The notes beneath the pieces are model-generated. The model was not told the origin of the DNA, did not search any database, and was given only the letters and a program-made list of their open reading frames with translations. This document shows positions 1 to 7,397 of a DNA stretch of 42,835 bases, one piece after another (position 1 is the stretch's first letter; every line of letters begins with the position of its first letter). The stretch is from Bacteroidaceae bacterium. GTDB lineage: Bacteria > Bacteroidota > Bacteroidia > Bacteroidales > Bacteroidaceae. The stretch covers positions 1 through 42,835 of the forward strand of contig JAGCXU010000143.1 in assembly GCA_017961145.1 (NCBI GenBank), read 5' to 3'. The position numbers were made by a program, and so were the translations under genes.

Positions 1-278
1 CCGATGTGGACAACCAGAGCAACATTCTGCTCGCCTCCGACTCTCTCTGCACAGACACAGCCCGCTGCATCCCTGTAGAACTAGCGACAGCCAAATGGAA
101 ACGAATGCTCTCCATCCCCACGAACCCGGAGCACTTCGGCAAATGCCTGCTCATTAGAGCCATACCCTCGATTTATTTGAAAAGAAAAGGCCTGCAGAAT
201 ATTTCCGCAAGCCTTTGGATGGATGGCTTCGACATCTCTACCGTCGCTCCAACAGAATGGGGCTTAGTCGAAATCTGA
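1..278 (+). CDS. C-terminal fragment of an unrecognised protein (cut by window edge)
   Basis: An open frame enters from the left edge (first full codon at base 3) and stops with TGA at 276-278, leaving about 91 residues. Codon choice (GAC, AAC, CTC, ATC, GCC) matches the confident genes of the window, which is why I prefer this frame over the other two plus frames, closed by stops at 76-78 and 155-157. It would converge on the Wza-like gene ending at 296. I do not recognise the product; the end reads ...WMDGFDISTVAPTEWGLVEI. A hairpin that looks like a terminator for the minus strand lies inside its last third, which weakens the call. A minus-strand frame starting near 163 is the alternative. 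Confidence 0.4.
   Translation, partial: DVDNQSNILLASDSLCTDTARCIPVELATAKWKRMLSIPTNPEHFGKCLLIRAIPSIYLKRKGLQNISASLWMDGFDISTVAPTEWGLVEI
179..217 (-). terminator. Intrinsic terminator for the Wza-like gene
   Basis: Arms 187-196 and 208-217 pair over 10 positions with one mismatch. Read on the minus strand, the hairpin is followed by TTTTCTTTT. It lies about 80 bases beyond the minus-strand stop at 296. Confidence 0.5.
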
Positions 279-295
279 CACCTCAGCTTAACACC

Positions 296-1105
296 TTATT
301 TCTTCAGAGCAAAGACGAGAGCCACAACGGACGCTATGGCACCAACTATGCTGGCACCGGCACCGAGAAACGTGTAGAAGGCGCTGCTCTTGACGGTCTG
401 ACTCTTGTTGGGCTCGACGTAGATGAGGTCGTTCTGCTGAACGTAGTAGGCGGGGTTCTGGAAGACGTCGGTGGTGGTGAGGTCGATGGGGTATTTCTTG
501 AGCACGCCATTCTCGTCGCGATAGAGCGTGAGTTTCTGGCGAAGGCCAGTATCGGCGATGTCACCGCACTGTGCCAGAATGTCGAGTATGGTGTTGCGCT
601 CGCTGGTAAGGCTGACGACATGCGGGCTCTTGACGGCTCCGAGCACTGCCACGCGGGCATTGAGCAGGCGAACGGTCACCTCGGGATCTTTAATGAGTTT
701 GGCGTCGATAATCTGCTGTTCGATGCGACGGGCTGCCTCGTCGGTCGTGAGACCTGCCACTTCGACAGCTCCAACGGCCGGAAGGGTGATCTTGCCATCA
801 TTGCTGACGGTAAAACCATAGGAACTGCCCATGGACGAACTGCTGCCAAGGTTGGAACCGGACGCACCGGACGTGCCCATCGTAACGTCCTGAGCGAAGA
901 TTTCCAGGAGCTCGGGCTCGCTGCAGGTCACCTTGACGAGTACCTGATCAGCAGGCTTGAGCCGCATCTCGTACATCTGCATGATTTGCTGGCCCTGTTC
1001 GAACACATGATTCGGGTCTTGGAAATAAACAATCTTTTTCGTTGATACACAGCTCGACATCATCAGCACGGCCATGAAAGCGAGCAAGAGGGATGATTTC
1101 TTCAT
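296..1105 (-). CDS. Wza-like polysaccharide biosynthesis/export outer-membrane lipoprotein
   Basis: Product of 269 residues. It starts MKKSS with a hydrophobic stretch ending in the lipobox MSSC, so it should be a lipoprotein. The motif STKKIVYFQD after the lipobox is typical of Bacteroidales export lipoproteins. A polysaccharide-export domain follows (about residues 50-150, with a Gly/Ser-rich insert near 85-100), then an SLBB-like domain (about 155-235) and a C-terminal hydrophobic segment before the final KK. The family forms the outer-membrane exit for capsule or exopolysaccharide. I chose the ATG at 1105 over the longer frame from 1147 because it begins the signal peptide and lies downstream of the -7 box. 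The partner tyrosine kinase usually found next door is not visible; a terminator follows the gene, so it is probably transcribed alone. Confidence 0.88.
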   Translation of the reverse strand: MKKSSLLLAFMAVLMMSSCVSTKKIVYFQDPNHVFEQGQQIMQMYEMRLKPADQVLVKVTCSEPELLEIFAQDVTMGTSGASGSNLGSSSSMGSSYGFTVSNDGKITLPAVGAVEVAGLTTDEAARRIEQQIIDAKLIKDPEVTVRLLNARVAVLGAVKSPHVVSLTSERNTILDILAQCGDIADTGLRQKLTLYRDENGVLKKYPIDLTTTDVFQNPAYYVQQNDLIYVEPNKSQTVKSSAFYTFLGAGASIVGAIASVVALVFALKK

Positions 1106-1144
1106 ATAATGATTTGTGTTATGGTTTGCATTATTTTTGCTCTG

Positions 1145-1152
1145 CAAAGGTA
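1145..1152 (-). promoter_or_regulatory. -7 box of the Wza-like gene
   Basis: TACCTTTG on the minus strand, about 40 bases before the start codon at 1105, fits the Bacteroidetes -7 consensus TAnnTTTG. It is divergent from the box at 1197. Confidence 0.55.
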
Positions 1153-1196
1153 AGACTTTTTATTGTATCATTTTTCATTCTTTCATTTTTTTTTCG

Positions 1197-1204
1197 TACC
1201 TTTG
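1197..1204 (+). promoter_or_regulatory. -7 box of the HAD gene
   Basis: TACCTTTG, 21 bases before the ATG at 1226, preceded by a T-rich stretch. No clear TTTG -33 element. Confidence 0.55.
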
Positions 1205-1225
1205 CAAAAAATTACGTGAAAAACT

Positions 1226-1645
1226 ATGACTATTGCAGTTGACTTCGACGGAACTATCGTCGAACATCGTTATCCTGAGATAGGTAAGGAATTGCCTTTT
1301 GCCACACAAACATTGAAAATGCTGATCGAGCAACGCCACAAACTGATTCTGTGGAGCGTGCGAGAGGGCAAACTGTTGGACGATGCCGTGGAATGGTGTC
1401 GCCAGAGAGGTGTGGAATTCTATGCCGTGAACAAAGACTTCCCTGAAGAAGAGGAAAACAAGAACCAGAGTTTCAGCCGCAAGATAAAGGCCGATGTCTG
1501 GATAGACGACCGCAATCTGGGCGGTCTGCCCGACTGGGGAACCATCTACCAGATCATCACAGAAAAGAAGACCTACGAGCAGGTTCTGCACGAACGACTC
1601 TCGGCAGAAGTGCCAGAACCGAAAAAGAAATGGTGGCAGTTCTGA
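1226..1645 (+). CDS. Small HAD-like hydrolase
   Basis: Product of 139 residues. HAD motif I is at the extreme N terminus (AVDFDGTIV, nucleophile Asp6 and Asp8). A motif II-like region reads LILWSVREG and a C-terminal acidic motif reads VWIDDRNLGG. There is little room for a cap domain. This matches the short HAD proteins common in Bacteroides, of the BT0820 type, annotated only as hydrolases; substrate unknown. It stands alone between its own promoter at 1197 and the next promoter at 1711. Confidence 0.85.
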   Translation: MTIAVDFDGTIVEHRYPEIGKELPFATQTLKMLIEQRHKLILWSVREGKLLDDAVEWCRQRGVEFYAVNKDFPEEEENKNQSFSRKIKADVWIDDRNLGGLPDWGTIYQIITEKKTYEQVLHERLSAEVPEPKKKWWQF

Positions 1646-1710
1646 GGCTTTTTTTCGCAGATTTGGCAAAATTCTATCGACAAATAAACGGAACACATTA
1701 AACTTTTTCG

Positions 1711-1718
1711 TATATTTG
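1711..1718 (+). promoter_or_regulatory. -7 box upstream of the 55-residue membrane protein
   Basis: TATATTTG 52 bases before the ATG at 1771. Matches the Bacteroidetes -7 consensus; no convincing -33 element. Confidence 0.45.
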
Positions 1719-1770
1719 CATATCAAATGTATGTAAACATCACAAAAAACTCATAAAAACTCATCATATT

Positions 1771-1938
1771 ATGGATTTGAAAAAGAACTTGGGCATCATC
1801 CTTATTGTGCTTGGTGCACTATTGCTCATCATCAGCTACTTCGTTGATTTGGTGGACTACAACTTCTACAATTTCGGAGCGTTGCTTGTCATCATTATTG
1901 GCATCATCACCCACATCGTCCAGACAAAAAGGAGTTAA
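1771..1938 (+). CDS. 55-residue two-helix membrane protein
   Basis: Starts MDLKKNLGIILIVLG and ends IVQTKRS. Two hydrophobic segments (about residues 8-24 and 34-49) are separated by a short polar stretch with aromatic residues (VDLVDYNFYNF). Positive residues at both ends suggest both termini are cytoplasmic. Proteins of this size and pattern are widespread in Bacteroidales without assigned function. A -7 box lies 52 bases upstream, and the beta-barrel gene begins 41 bases downstream, so the two may be co-transcribed. Confidence 0.7.
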   Translation: MDLKKNLGIILIVLGALLLIISYFVDLVDYNFYNFGALLVIIIGIITHIVQTKRS

Positions 1939-1979
1939 CTCATTCATCCTTAACTCTTAACATTTAACTTTTCAAAGCC

Positions 1980-2633
1980 ATGACCACCACCCGTATCACT
2001 ATGGCTCTGTTTGTTGCGCTCTGCCTTAGCATGAACGCTTTCGCGCAGTACGACGACGAATATGGCATCGAGGAATGGACACTCGACGACGAGGAAGAAG
2101 TCGCGCCAAAACCTCAACACAAAGAATACAAGAACGCCTTCTATCTGCAGTACTCGCCTTCAAGATACAAGGTGGGCGAAGAGCAGGATCGCATCCATTT
2201 CAACGAAATGACAATTGGTTATAGCCGCTTCATCGAAGTGGTGGAGGACATGCCCTATTTCGTAGAAGTGGGCGCAAACATGAAATTCTCTTGGGAAACA
2301 AGCGACCTGAAAGCCCGCGTCCTAACCTTCCGTATCCCCGTCAATGTCATGTACAAATGGTATCTTTGGAAGGATAAGGACTATGCCATCGCACCTTTTG
2401 CCGGTGCTTCTATACGCGCCATCGCAATGGCTCGAGAACATACCGGAGCAGAAAGCACTAGCTTGATTGGAAATCCATACGATTGGCATCATTTCCAAGT
2501 GTCTTGGCAAACAGGCTTACGCTTCTATATGAAACGCTACTTCTTTGGTGTCAGCTACTCGCGTGACTTCCGCGATTCAAGCAAATATCCTGGTGTTCGA
2601 GAATGTGGCGTTCACTTTGGTGTAGGATTCTAA
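1980..2633 (+). CDS. Outer-membrane beta-barrel protein, function unknown
   Basis: Product of 217 residues. A signal peptide (MTTTRITMALFVALCLSMNA, cut near AFAQ) is followed by an acidic linker (about residues 23-48, rich in D and E). Then come alternating amphipathic strands with frequent aromatic ends, closing on GVHFGVGF, a phenylalanine-terminated last strand as in barrels handled by BamA. The length fits an eight-stranded barrel. No enzymatic motif is seen. A strong terminator follows 20 bases after the stop. Confidence 0.7.
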   Translation: MTTTRITMALFVALCLSMNAFAQYDDEYGIEEWTLDDEEEVAPKPQHKEYKNAFYLQYSPSRYKVGEEQDRIHFNEMTIGYSRFIEVVEDMPYFVEVGANMKFSWETSDLKARVLTFRIPVNVMYKWYLWKDKDYAIAPFAGASIRAIAMAREHTGAESTSLIGNPYDWHHFQVSWQTGLRFYMKRYFFGVSYSRDFRDSSKYPGVRECGVHFGVGF

Positions 2634-2650
2634 GTCGCTGTTCAAGAAAC

Positions 2651-2692
2651 AAAAAAGCCGTGTCTTTCAAACGAGACACGGCTTTCTTTTTA
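2651..2692. terminator. Bidirectional intrinsic terminator
   Basis: Perfect 12-bp stem: 2654-2665 pairs with 2674-2685 around an 8-base loop. A T-run follows on the plus strand and an A-run precedes it, so it can end both the barrel gene (stop 2633) and the minus-strand operon whose last stop begins at 2690. Confidence 0.9.
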
Positions 2693-2899
2693 TCTTTGCT
2701 TGCGACGCGCTAAAGGATCGCCGCTGCTTCCTTCCGTCATATTAGGTTCCACCTCCGGAACCAACTCAAGAATCTTGCCATTGCGGCATACAACAAGGCT
2801 CTGACGAGCTGCACAAGCACGCTGCAAGAGGCGGTATTGCGCCTTGCGAACACCTTCGTCTATCAGGCGTTGCATCTCCAGAATCTCTTTCTCTTTCAT
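2690..2899 (-). CDS. 69-residue protein coupled to a zeta-like kinase
   Basis: Small basic protein beginning MKEKEILEMQRLIDEGVRKA. Helix-forming residues fill the first 30 positions, followed by a short strand-like VVCRNGKILELVPE and a charged tail. Its ATG overlaps the stop of the kinase gene by the ATGA arrangement, so translation is probably coupled. From memory, chromosomal zeta-type kinases often sit beside a short protein with a DEGVRKAQ-like helix followed by an RNGK-like strand. That makes it a candidate partner or antitoxin, but this is inference from context. It does not look like classical epsilon antitoxin. Confidence 0.65.
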   Translation of the reverse strand: MKEKEILEMQRLIDEGVRKAQYRLLQRACAARQSLVVCRNGKILELVPEVEPNMTEGSSGDPLARRKQR

Positions 2900-3504
2900 G
2901 CTTTCTCGCCCTCCTCCGGCTTGTTATATTTCTCTTGAAGCTGCTGATAAGCCTCTTCTTCATAAACCACAACTTTATCTCCACCCAGTCCCGATGCAAT
3001 ATGAACGGCAGGACAATCGCTATTGTCATAGAGCGACCAACTATCCACAACTGGCATATAGAGTTGGAACAGATTGCCCAAACCTGCTTCATAACGACGC
3101 AAAATAACGTCGGTTGGGATGTTGTGACCACCCATTGCCACACGTTTTTCCACTCGAGCAACTGCTTGTTCAGGCGTGCTCAACAGGAAGAAAAGCAGGG
3201 TCACAAAGTAACCGCGCTTTTGAGCTTGCTTGATGAGCTTCACGTACGACCGCGTGGCCAATGTCGTCTCGAAGGCAAAGGTCTCGCCTTCCTTCAGCAG
3301 ATAGATGATGCGGTCTATCATAAGTCGGCCAGCTTGAATGGCGACGCCTTCAGGATTGAAGGGGGAAAGACCGGCTGCTATCTCGTCGGCATTGACGAAT
3401 TCGCGGCAACCCAACATCTCCGGCAACACCGTGAACGAGGCAGTTGTCTTGCCTGCACCGTTGCAGCCGGCTATAATGTAGAGGTTCATTTTCTTCTTTT
3501 CCAT
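2896..3504 (-). CDS. Zeta-toxin-like P-loop kinase
   Basis: Product of 202 residues from MEKKKMNLYIIAG. Walker A is GCNGAGKTT at residues 13-21. NADEIAAGLSPFNPE and FAFETTLATRSY follow in the order typical of the zeta-toxin/AAA_33 family. Classical zeta toxins phosphorylate UDP-N-acetylglucosamine, but many chromosomal members are uncharacterised kinases. I chose the ATG at 3504, since the longer frame would run into trmD; the ATG at 3489 is an alternative giving a shorter N terminus. Only 4 bases separate it from the trmD stop, and its own stop overlaps the 69-residue gene. Toxicity cannot be judged from sequence. Confidence 0.82.
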   Translation of the reverse strand: MEKKKMNLYIIAGCNGAGKTTASFTVLPEMLGCREFVNADEIAAGLSPFNPEGVAIQAGRLMIDRIIYLLKEGETFAFETTLATRSYVKLIKQAQKRGYFVTLLFFLLSTPEQAVARVEKRVAMGGHNIPTDVILRRYEAGLGNLFQLYMPVVDSWSLYDNSDCPAVHIASGLGGDKVVVYEEEAYQQLQEKYNKPEEGEKA

Positions 3505-3508
3505 ATTT

Positions 3509-4228
3509 CTATGTATTACTTTTCTTAACTTTCTTTGTGCTTTCCGCACTACTTTGAGCAAACAAATCAGGACGAAGCCTTTGTGTCCGCTCGATGCTTT
3601 GCTGCAGTTCCCACTCCTTTATCAAGCGCTCATTGCCCGAAAGCAAGACTTCTGGCACCTTCCAACCCTTGTATTCCGCTGGCCTGGTATAGACTGGGGC
3701 TGCGAGAAGATTGTCCTGAAAGGAGTCGGAGAGAGCGCTTTGCTCGTCGCCAATTGCACCTGGAAGGATGCGAACGATTGCATCCGCCATCACAGCTGCC
3801 GCCAGTTCTCCGCCAGTCAGGACATAGTCGCCGATGCTAACTTCCTTAGTTATAAGGTGTTCACGAATGCGATAGTCGATGCCTTTGTAGTGTCCGCAGA
3901 GGATGATGATGTTCTCGCAGAGCGAAAGACTATTGGCCATCGGCTGATTGAACTGTTCTCCATCGGGAGTGGTGAAGATGATCTGGTCGTAATGACGCTC
4001 GCTTGTCAGAGCCGAGATGCAGCGGTCGATTGGCTCACATTGCATCACCATACCTGCGAAACCACCGAAAGGATAGTCATCCACGCGCCTCCACTTGTCC
4101 AATGTATAGTCGCGCAGATTGTGGATATGGATTTCCACCAAGCCCTTTCTTTGAGCCCTTCCGACGATGGACTCCTGCATGAAGCCCTGTATCAGCTCAG
4201 GTAGTACGGTTATGATGTCTATTCGCAT
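3509..4228 (-). CDS. trmD: tRNA (guanine-37 N1)-methyltransferase TrmD
   Basis: Product of 239 residues, a normal TrmD length. It transfers a methyl group from S-adenosylmethionine to N1 of G37 beside the anticodon, preventing +1 frameshifts. [13 protein letters not shown] begins the N-terminal domain. The trefoil-knot SAM site is visible as [24 protein letters not shown] and the later PGAIG loop. [19 protein letters not shown] matches the conserved C-terminal half. Its start overlaps the pyrD stop by 10 bases, so it is in the pyrD operon. Confidence 0.96.
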   Translation of the reverse strand: MRIDIITVLPELIQGFMQESIVGRAQRKGLVEIHIHNLRDYTLDKWRRVDDYPFGGFAGMVMQCEPIDRCISALTSERHYDQIIFTTPDGEQFNQPMANSLSLCENIIILCGHYKGIDYRIREHLITKEVSIGDYVLTGGELAAAVMADAIVRILPGAIGDEQSALSDSFQDNLLAAPVYTRPAEYKGWKVPEVLLSGNERLIKEWELQQSIERTQRLRPDLFAQSSAESTKKVKKSNT

Positions 4229-5127
4229 GTCCCAATTATCTCTTTCACACTCGCAAAGCTATGCTTTTCGAGGTATTCGTCGATGCCTTTTGCCACCTTG
4301 ACACTAACGGTCGGGGCGAGGAAATTGGCAGTTCCTATCTCTATCGCAGAAGCCCCTGCAAGCAGGAACTCTATTGCATCCTTTGCGTCGCTAATGCCGC
4401 CAAGGCCTATGACAGGCACTTGAACTGCATGAGCCACCTGGTAAACCATGCGCAAAGCAACTGGTTTGATGCAAGGACCGCTTAGTCCTCCAGTTCCGAT
4501 ACTCAGGATGCGTTTGCGTTTTTCTATGTCGATGGCCATTCCCATCAAAGTATTTATGAGGCTAACAGCATCAGCTCCAGCATCTTGCACGGCAAGAGCG
4601 ATATCCGTTATGCTTGTCACATTCGGCGAGAGTTTCACGATGAGCGTCTTCCCATAAGCCTTTCGAACTGCCTTCACAACACTAGTCGCTCCCTCAGTTG
4701 TCGTTCCGAAAGCCATTCCGCCATGTTTGACGTTCGGACAGGAGATGTTGAGCTCTATCGCTGGAATGCAATCGAGTTCATTGATGCGGGCTGCACACTC
4801 GGCATAGTCCTCAGGCGAGTTGCCCGAGACGTTCACGATCATATTGGTCTTGACGTCCTTTATCTGAGGGTAGATGTGCTTGCAAAAGTAATCAACTCCC
4901 TTGTTCTGGAGGCCGACACAATTGAGCATTCCCTGAGCCGTTTCAGCCATTCTGGGATAAGGATTGCCTTCGCGAGGCTCGAGAGTGGTGCCTTTGACGA
5001 TGATGCCGCCAAGCTGACTCAGGTCGATAAAGTCTTGATACTCTATGCCATAGCCAAAGGTTCCGCTTGCCGTAAGCACCGGATTCGCGAGCTCCAAACC
5101 AGCTATATTTACGTGCAAATCTGCCAT
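4219..5127 (-). CDS. pyrD: Dihydroorotate dehydrogenase B, catalytic subunit PyrD
   Basis: Product of 302 residues. Class 1B PyrD oxidises dihydroorotate to orotate with FMN and hands electrons to PyrK, the fourth step of pyrimidine synthesis. Visible marks are the N-terminal barrel strand ([13 protein letters not shown]), the catalytic-loop cysteine in [12 protein letters not shown] that marks class 1B (class 2 has serine), and the phosphate-binding glycines in [20 protein letters not shown]. It overlaps trmD. Its partner pyrK lies upstream, but 165 bases separate them and a 22-bp repeat array fills that gap, unlike the tight pyrK-pyrD spacing that is usual. Confidence 0.96.
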   Translation of the reverse strand: MADLHVNIAGLELANPVLTASGTFGYGIEYQDFIDLSQLGGIIVKGTTLEPREGNPYPRMAETAQGMLNCVGLQNKGVDYFCKHIYPQIKDVKTNMIVNVSGNSPEDYAECAARINELDCIPAIELNISCPNVKHGGMAFGTTTEGATSVVKAVRKAYGKTLIVKLSPNVTSITDIALAVQDAGADAVSLINTLMGMAIDIEKRKRILSIGTGGLSGPCIKPVALRMVYQVAHAVQVPVIGLGGISDAKDAIEFLLAGASAIEIGTANFLAPTVSVKVAKGIDEYLEKHSFASVKEIIGTCE

Positions 5128-5155
5128 CTTTCTCTTTTTCCTATAGTCTCATTTT

Positions 5156-5287
5156 CAACGTCCCCAGTGACGATGCCAAACGTCAAACGTGACAATTGCA
5201 AACGTCAAACGTGATGATTGCAAACGTCAAACGTGATGATTGCGATTTAACAACGTTACGTTTGGGATTTAACCACGTTATGTTTCG
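5156..5287 (-). repeat. 22-bp tandem repeat array A, between pyrK and pyrD
   Basis: Exactly six 22-bp units (5156-5177, 5178-5199, 5200-5221, 5222-5243, 5244-5265, 5266-5287). On the plus strand the three central units share AAACGTCAAACGTGA and end TTGC; two of them (5200-5243) are identical. The two units nearest the pyrK stop (5293) belong to a second subtype, reading ...AACRTAACGTNGTTAAATC on the minus strand, as does the first unit of array C. Orientation is given relative to pyrK. Confidence 0.9.
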
Positions 5288-5292
5288 ACTCT

Positions 5293-6066
5293 TCACCATT
5301 TCAATTTCTCCACATCAAATACTGGGCCTTCCTTGCAGACACAGACATTGCCGTCTTTTGTGTCTTCTACGCAACAGAGACAGGCACCCAAGCCACAAGC
5401 CATCATGTTTTCCAAGCTGACTTCACACTTTGTTCCCGTCTGTTTTGCATAGCAAGCCATTGCCATCATCATAGGCTTAGGTCCGCAAACAGCTATGTTA
5501 TCGAACTTCTCTCGCTGCAAGACAGTATGTTGCGTGACAAAGCCTTTCTCGCCCTCCGACCCGTCTTCTGTAGTGACATATACTTCACCACAAGCCTGAT
5601 AGGCATCGAGCCTGATCAAGTCCGACTTGCTTCGAGCTCCAAGCAGGAACGTTGGTCGAACTCCCATCTTCTGCATAGCTTCTCCCATAAACAGGAGAGG
5701 AGCAATACCAACACCGCCGCCAACGAGTAAGACTCTCTGATTGAGCGACTTAGGCATCGTGAAGCCCTTGCCCAAAGGCAATATGACATTCAGCGTCGAA
5801 CCTGGCCGTTTCTGCCAAAGCGAAGCAGTTCCCTTGCCAACCTTCTGTATCAGGAAGCTGACCTCATTACGCTCATAATCAACATGATGCAAGCTGATAG
5901 GGCGACGCAGGAACGTCTCCTTGCTTTCATCAATGCGGAGCTGAGCGAACTGTCCAGGGCACATCTCAGGAAGAAGACCTGCAGGATTGGTCGCGACAAG
6001 CAAAAGATATCGCTCGCCTGGCTGCTCGACAGAGGTGACTTGCAAGTCCAAAACATACTTCCTCAT
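5293..6066 (-). CDS. pyrK: Dihydroorotate dehydrogenase B, electron-transfer subunit PyrK
   Basis: Product of 257 residues from MRKYVLDLQ (the upstream ATG at 6072 is nearly equivalent). PyrK carries FAD and a [2Fe-2S] cluster and passes electrons from PyrD-bound FMN to NAD+. The FAD-binding motif is FLRRPISLH near residue 65; the NAD-binding glycine loop is GGGVGIAPLL near 125. The four-cysteine cluster reads CGLGACLCC and then CVCKEGPVF near the C terminus. A -7 box lies just upstream. Array A starts 5 bases after the stop codon, between this gene and pyrD. Confidence 0.95.
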   Translation of the reverse strand: MRKYVLDLQVTSVEQPGERYLLLVATNPAGLLPEMCPGQFAQLRIDESKETFLRRPISLHHVDYERNEVSFLIQKVGKGTASLWQKRPGSTLNVILPLGKGFTMPKSLNQRVLLVGGGVGIAPLLFMGEAMQKMGVRPTFLLGARSKSDLIRLDAYQACGEVYVTTEDGSEGEKGFVTQHTVLQREKFDNIAVCGPKPMMMAMACYAKQTGTKCEVSLENMMACGLGACLCCVEDTKDGNVCVCKEGPVFDVEKLKW

Positions 6067-6091
6067 ATACATTATTATATATATCGCGCTG

Positions 6092-6099
6092 CAAAGGTA
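6092..6099 (-). promoter_or_regulatory. -7 box of pyrK
   Basis: TACCTTTG on the minus strand, about 25 bases before the start codon. It lies directly after the terminator of the upstream HTH gene, so the two units are insulated. Confidence 0.6.
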
Positions 6100-6100
6100 C

Positions 6101-6131
6101 AAAAAAATCGGAACATAAAACTATGTTCCGA
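6101..6131 (-). terminator. Intrinsic terminator of the HTH gene
   Basis: Perfect 10-bp stem, 6108-6117 with 6122-6131, around a 4-base loop. On the minus strand it is followed by a run of seven T. It lies 54 bases beyond the HTH stop. Confidence 0.88.
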
Positions 6132-6184
6132 CATTTTTCATTGCTTATGGGAATGTTTTTCAACACTTTGCTTGAAGTTTTCCA

Positions 6185-6637
6185 TCACTTTGCAGAGAAG
6201 GTCTCGTACGTTCCATCGTCGTAAAACACTCTGATTTCTGCAATTTTTCGCGAAGGTTTGTCAAACATTTTTCCTTCTAACGTCAAATTGGAAGTTTGAG
6301 GGGGCATCTGTTGAGGGGTTGCAAAATGTTCAACGAAGCCAGGTTGAATAGGGAGGCCTGAAGGCTGAGAAGAAACGGAAGAAGATCCAGCTTCATTTGT
6401 CTCGACTTGCCTCGGATTTGCCTGCGAGGAAACAAACATTTCGCCCTTTCCATTCATCAGCCAATCCATATTAACTTCAGGAAAACGTTCGCGAATATTA
6501 TTCACAGTGTTGAGCGACGGATTGGTCCTTCCGCTGAAAATGCTCGAAAGCGTTCCTTCCGATATGCATATCTCAGCAGCAAAATTCTTCTGGGACATTC
6601 CCAGATGTTTCATAAGAGCATTGATTCGGTCTTTCAT
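6185..6637 (-). CDS. XRE-family helix-turn-helix regulator
   Basis: Product of 150 residues from MKDRINALMKHLGMSQ. The DNA-binding domain (about residues 1-60) shows MSQKNFAAEICISEGTLSSIFSGRTNPSLNTV. FPEVNMDWLMNGKGEMF, common in Bacteroidetes phage- and plasmid-type regulators, follows. Residues about 70-120 are a Ser/Gln/Pro-rich linker, and the end (KIAEIRVFYDDGTYETFSAK) looks like a small beta unit. No peptidase or ligand domain is seen. The frame upstream of M25 is rejected because the -7 box lies inside it. The AT-rich gap with repeated TTTACAAA sites lies immediately upstream, so autoregulation is plausible but unproved. Confidence 0.85.
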   Translation of the reverse strand: MKDRINALMKHLGMSQKNFAAEICISEGTLSSIFSGRTNPSLNTVNNIRERFPEVNMDWLMNGKGEMFVSSQANPRQVETNEAGSSSVSSQPSGLPIQPGFVEHFATPQQMPPQTSNLTLEGKMFDKPSRKIAEIRVFYDDGTYETFSAK

Positions 6638-6686
6638 TGTCTGTATACTTGTTATTTTTGAGCCAGTTTGCCTGTCTAAACCGCTG

Positions 6687-6718
6687 CAAAGGTACAAATA
6701 TAAATTCAAATGTCCAAA
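6687..6718 (-). promoter_or_regulatory. Promoter of the HTH gene
   Basis: On the minus strand: TTTG (6718-6715), a 20-base spacer, then TACCTTTG (6694-6687). This is a full Bacteroidetes -33/-7 pair, 50 bases before the start codon. Confidence 0.75.
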
Positions 6719-7397
6719 CTTTACCTTTGAAAATTTGATAAATCACTCATTTTGTGGATTTGAAAATCTACATTTACAAAACTAAAGGGAACTCGTGCAA
6801 AGAAATGACTTTGCTAATCAAAACTTCCAAACTATCACGAAATCAGCTTAAAGTAACTTAGTTTTACAAAATCTTGCAATTAACTGGTTTTAAATATGTA
6901 ATAAAGCATTGAATTTAGCGTTTAATATCTAGACTGCTGTCTTTTTGCATCAAGAGATCCCATTTGTGCAGTCGCTCGTTCATTTAATTATAACAATTCA
7001 TTGTTATTCGCTGGTTTACAAATACATATGGTAGCAATATTCTGATGCATAAGAATTCGTTTAGTTATGCAATACCCTGAGTTTAGGTTTTGAATAGGGT
7101 ATTTACAAAATCAAATCTTCACTTCTCGCATTAGGGAGTTTTGTAAATCGAATTACTACTTTTGTTTAGCTTTGTAGAGGAAGGGCGGATTTTACATTTT
7201 CAAATTAAAATGGCGAAAAAACAAGAAAAAACAGCCAAAAACGAGAAAAACGACGTTTTTTGCGTTCTTTCGAAGCAAGGGCAAGGTTGAGGGTTTTCGT
7301 GCGATTCTCAGGAGGTATGAATCCTGTATAAACCGCTTTATTTCAGCAAATAAGGGCCAAAAACTGGCTTCGCGATGCGATACAAAATAGAAAGATT
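6719..7397. other. AT-rich gap with repeated TTTACAAA sites
   Basis: This 680-base stretch has no convincing gene. It holds five copies of TTTACAAA(A/T): 6773-6781, 6863-6871, 7015-7023, 7102-7110 and, inverted, 7139-7147. The last two form a dyad (ATTTACAAAA at 7101-7110, TTTTGTAAAT at 7139-7148). Just right of it are two -7-like boxes, TACTTTTG (7157-7164) and TAGCTTTG (7167-7174). A 26-residue lysine-rich frame (MAKKQEKTAKNEKND...) then runs 7210-7290, which I do not trust as a gene. The remainder to holA shows nothing clear. Confidence 0.6.

Noticed and set aside
6719..7397. tRNA or other known RNA gene in the AT-rich gap
   Set aside because: No cloverleaf or CCA-type acceptor could be found by eye.
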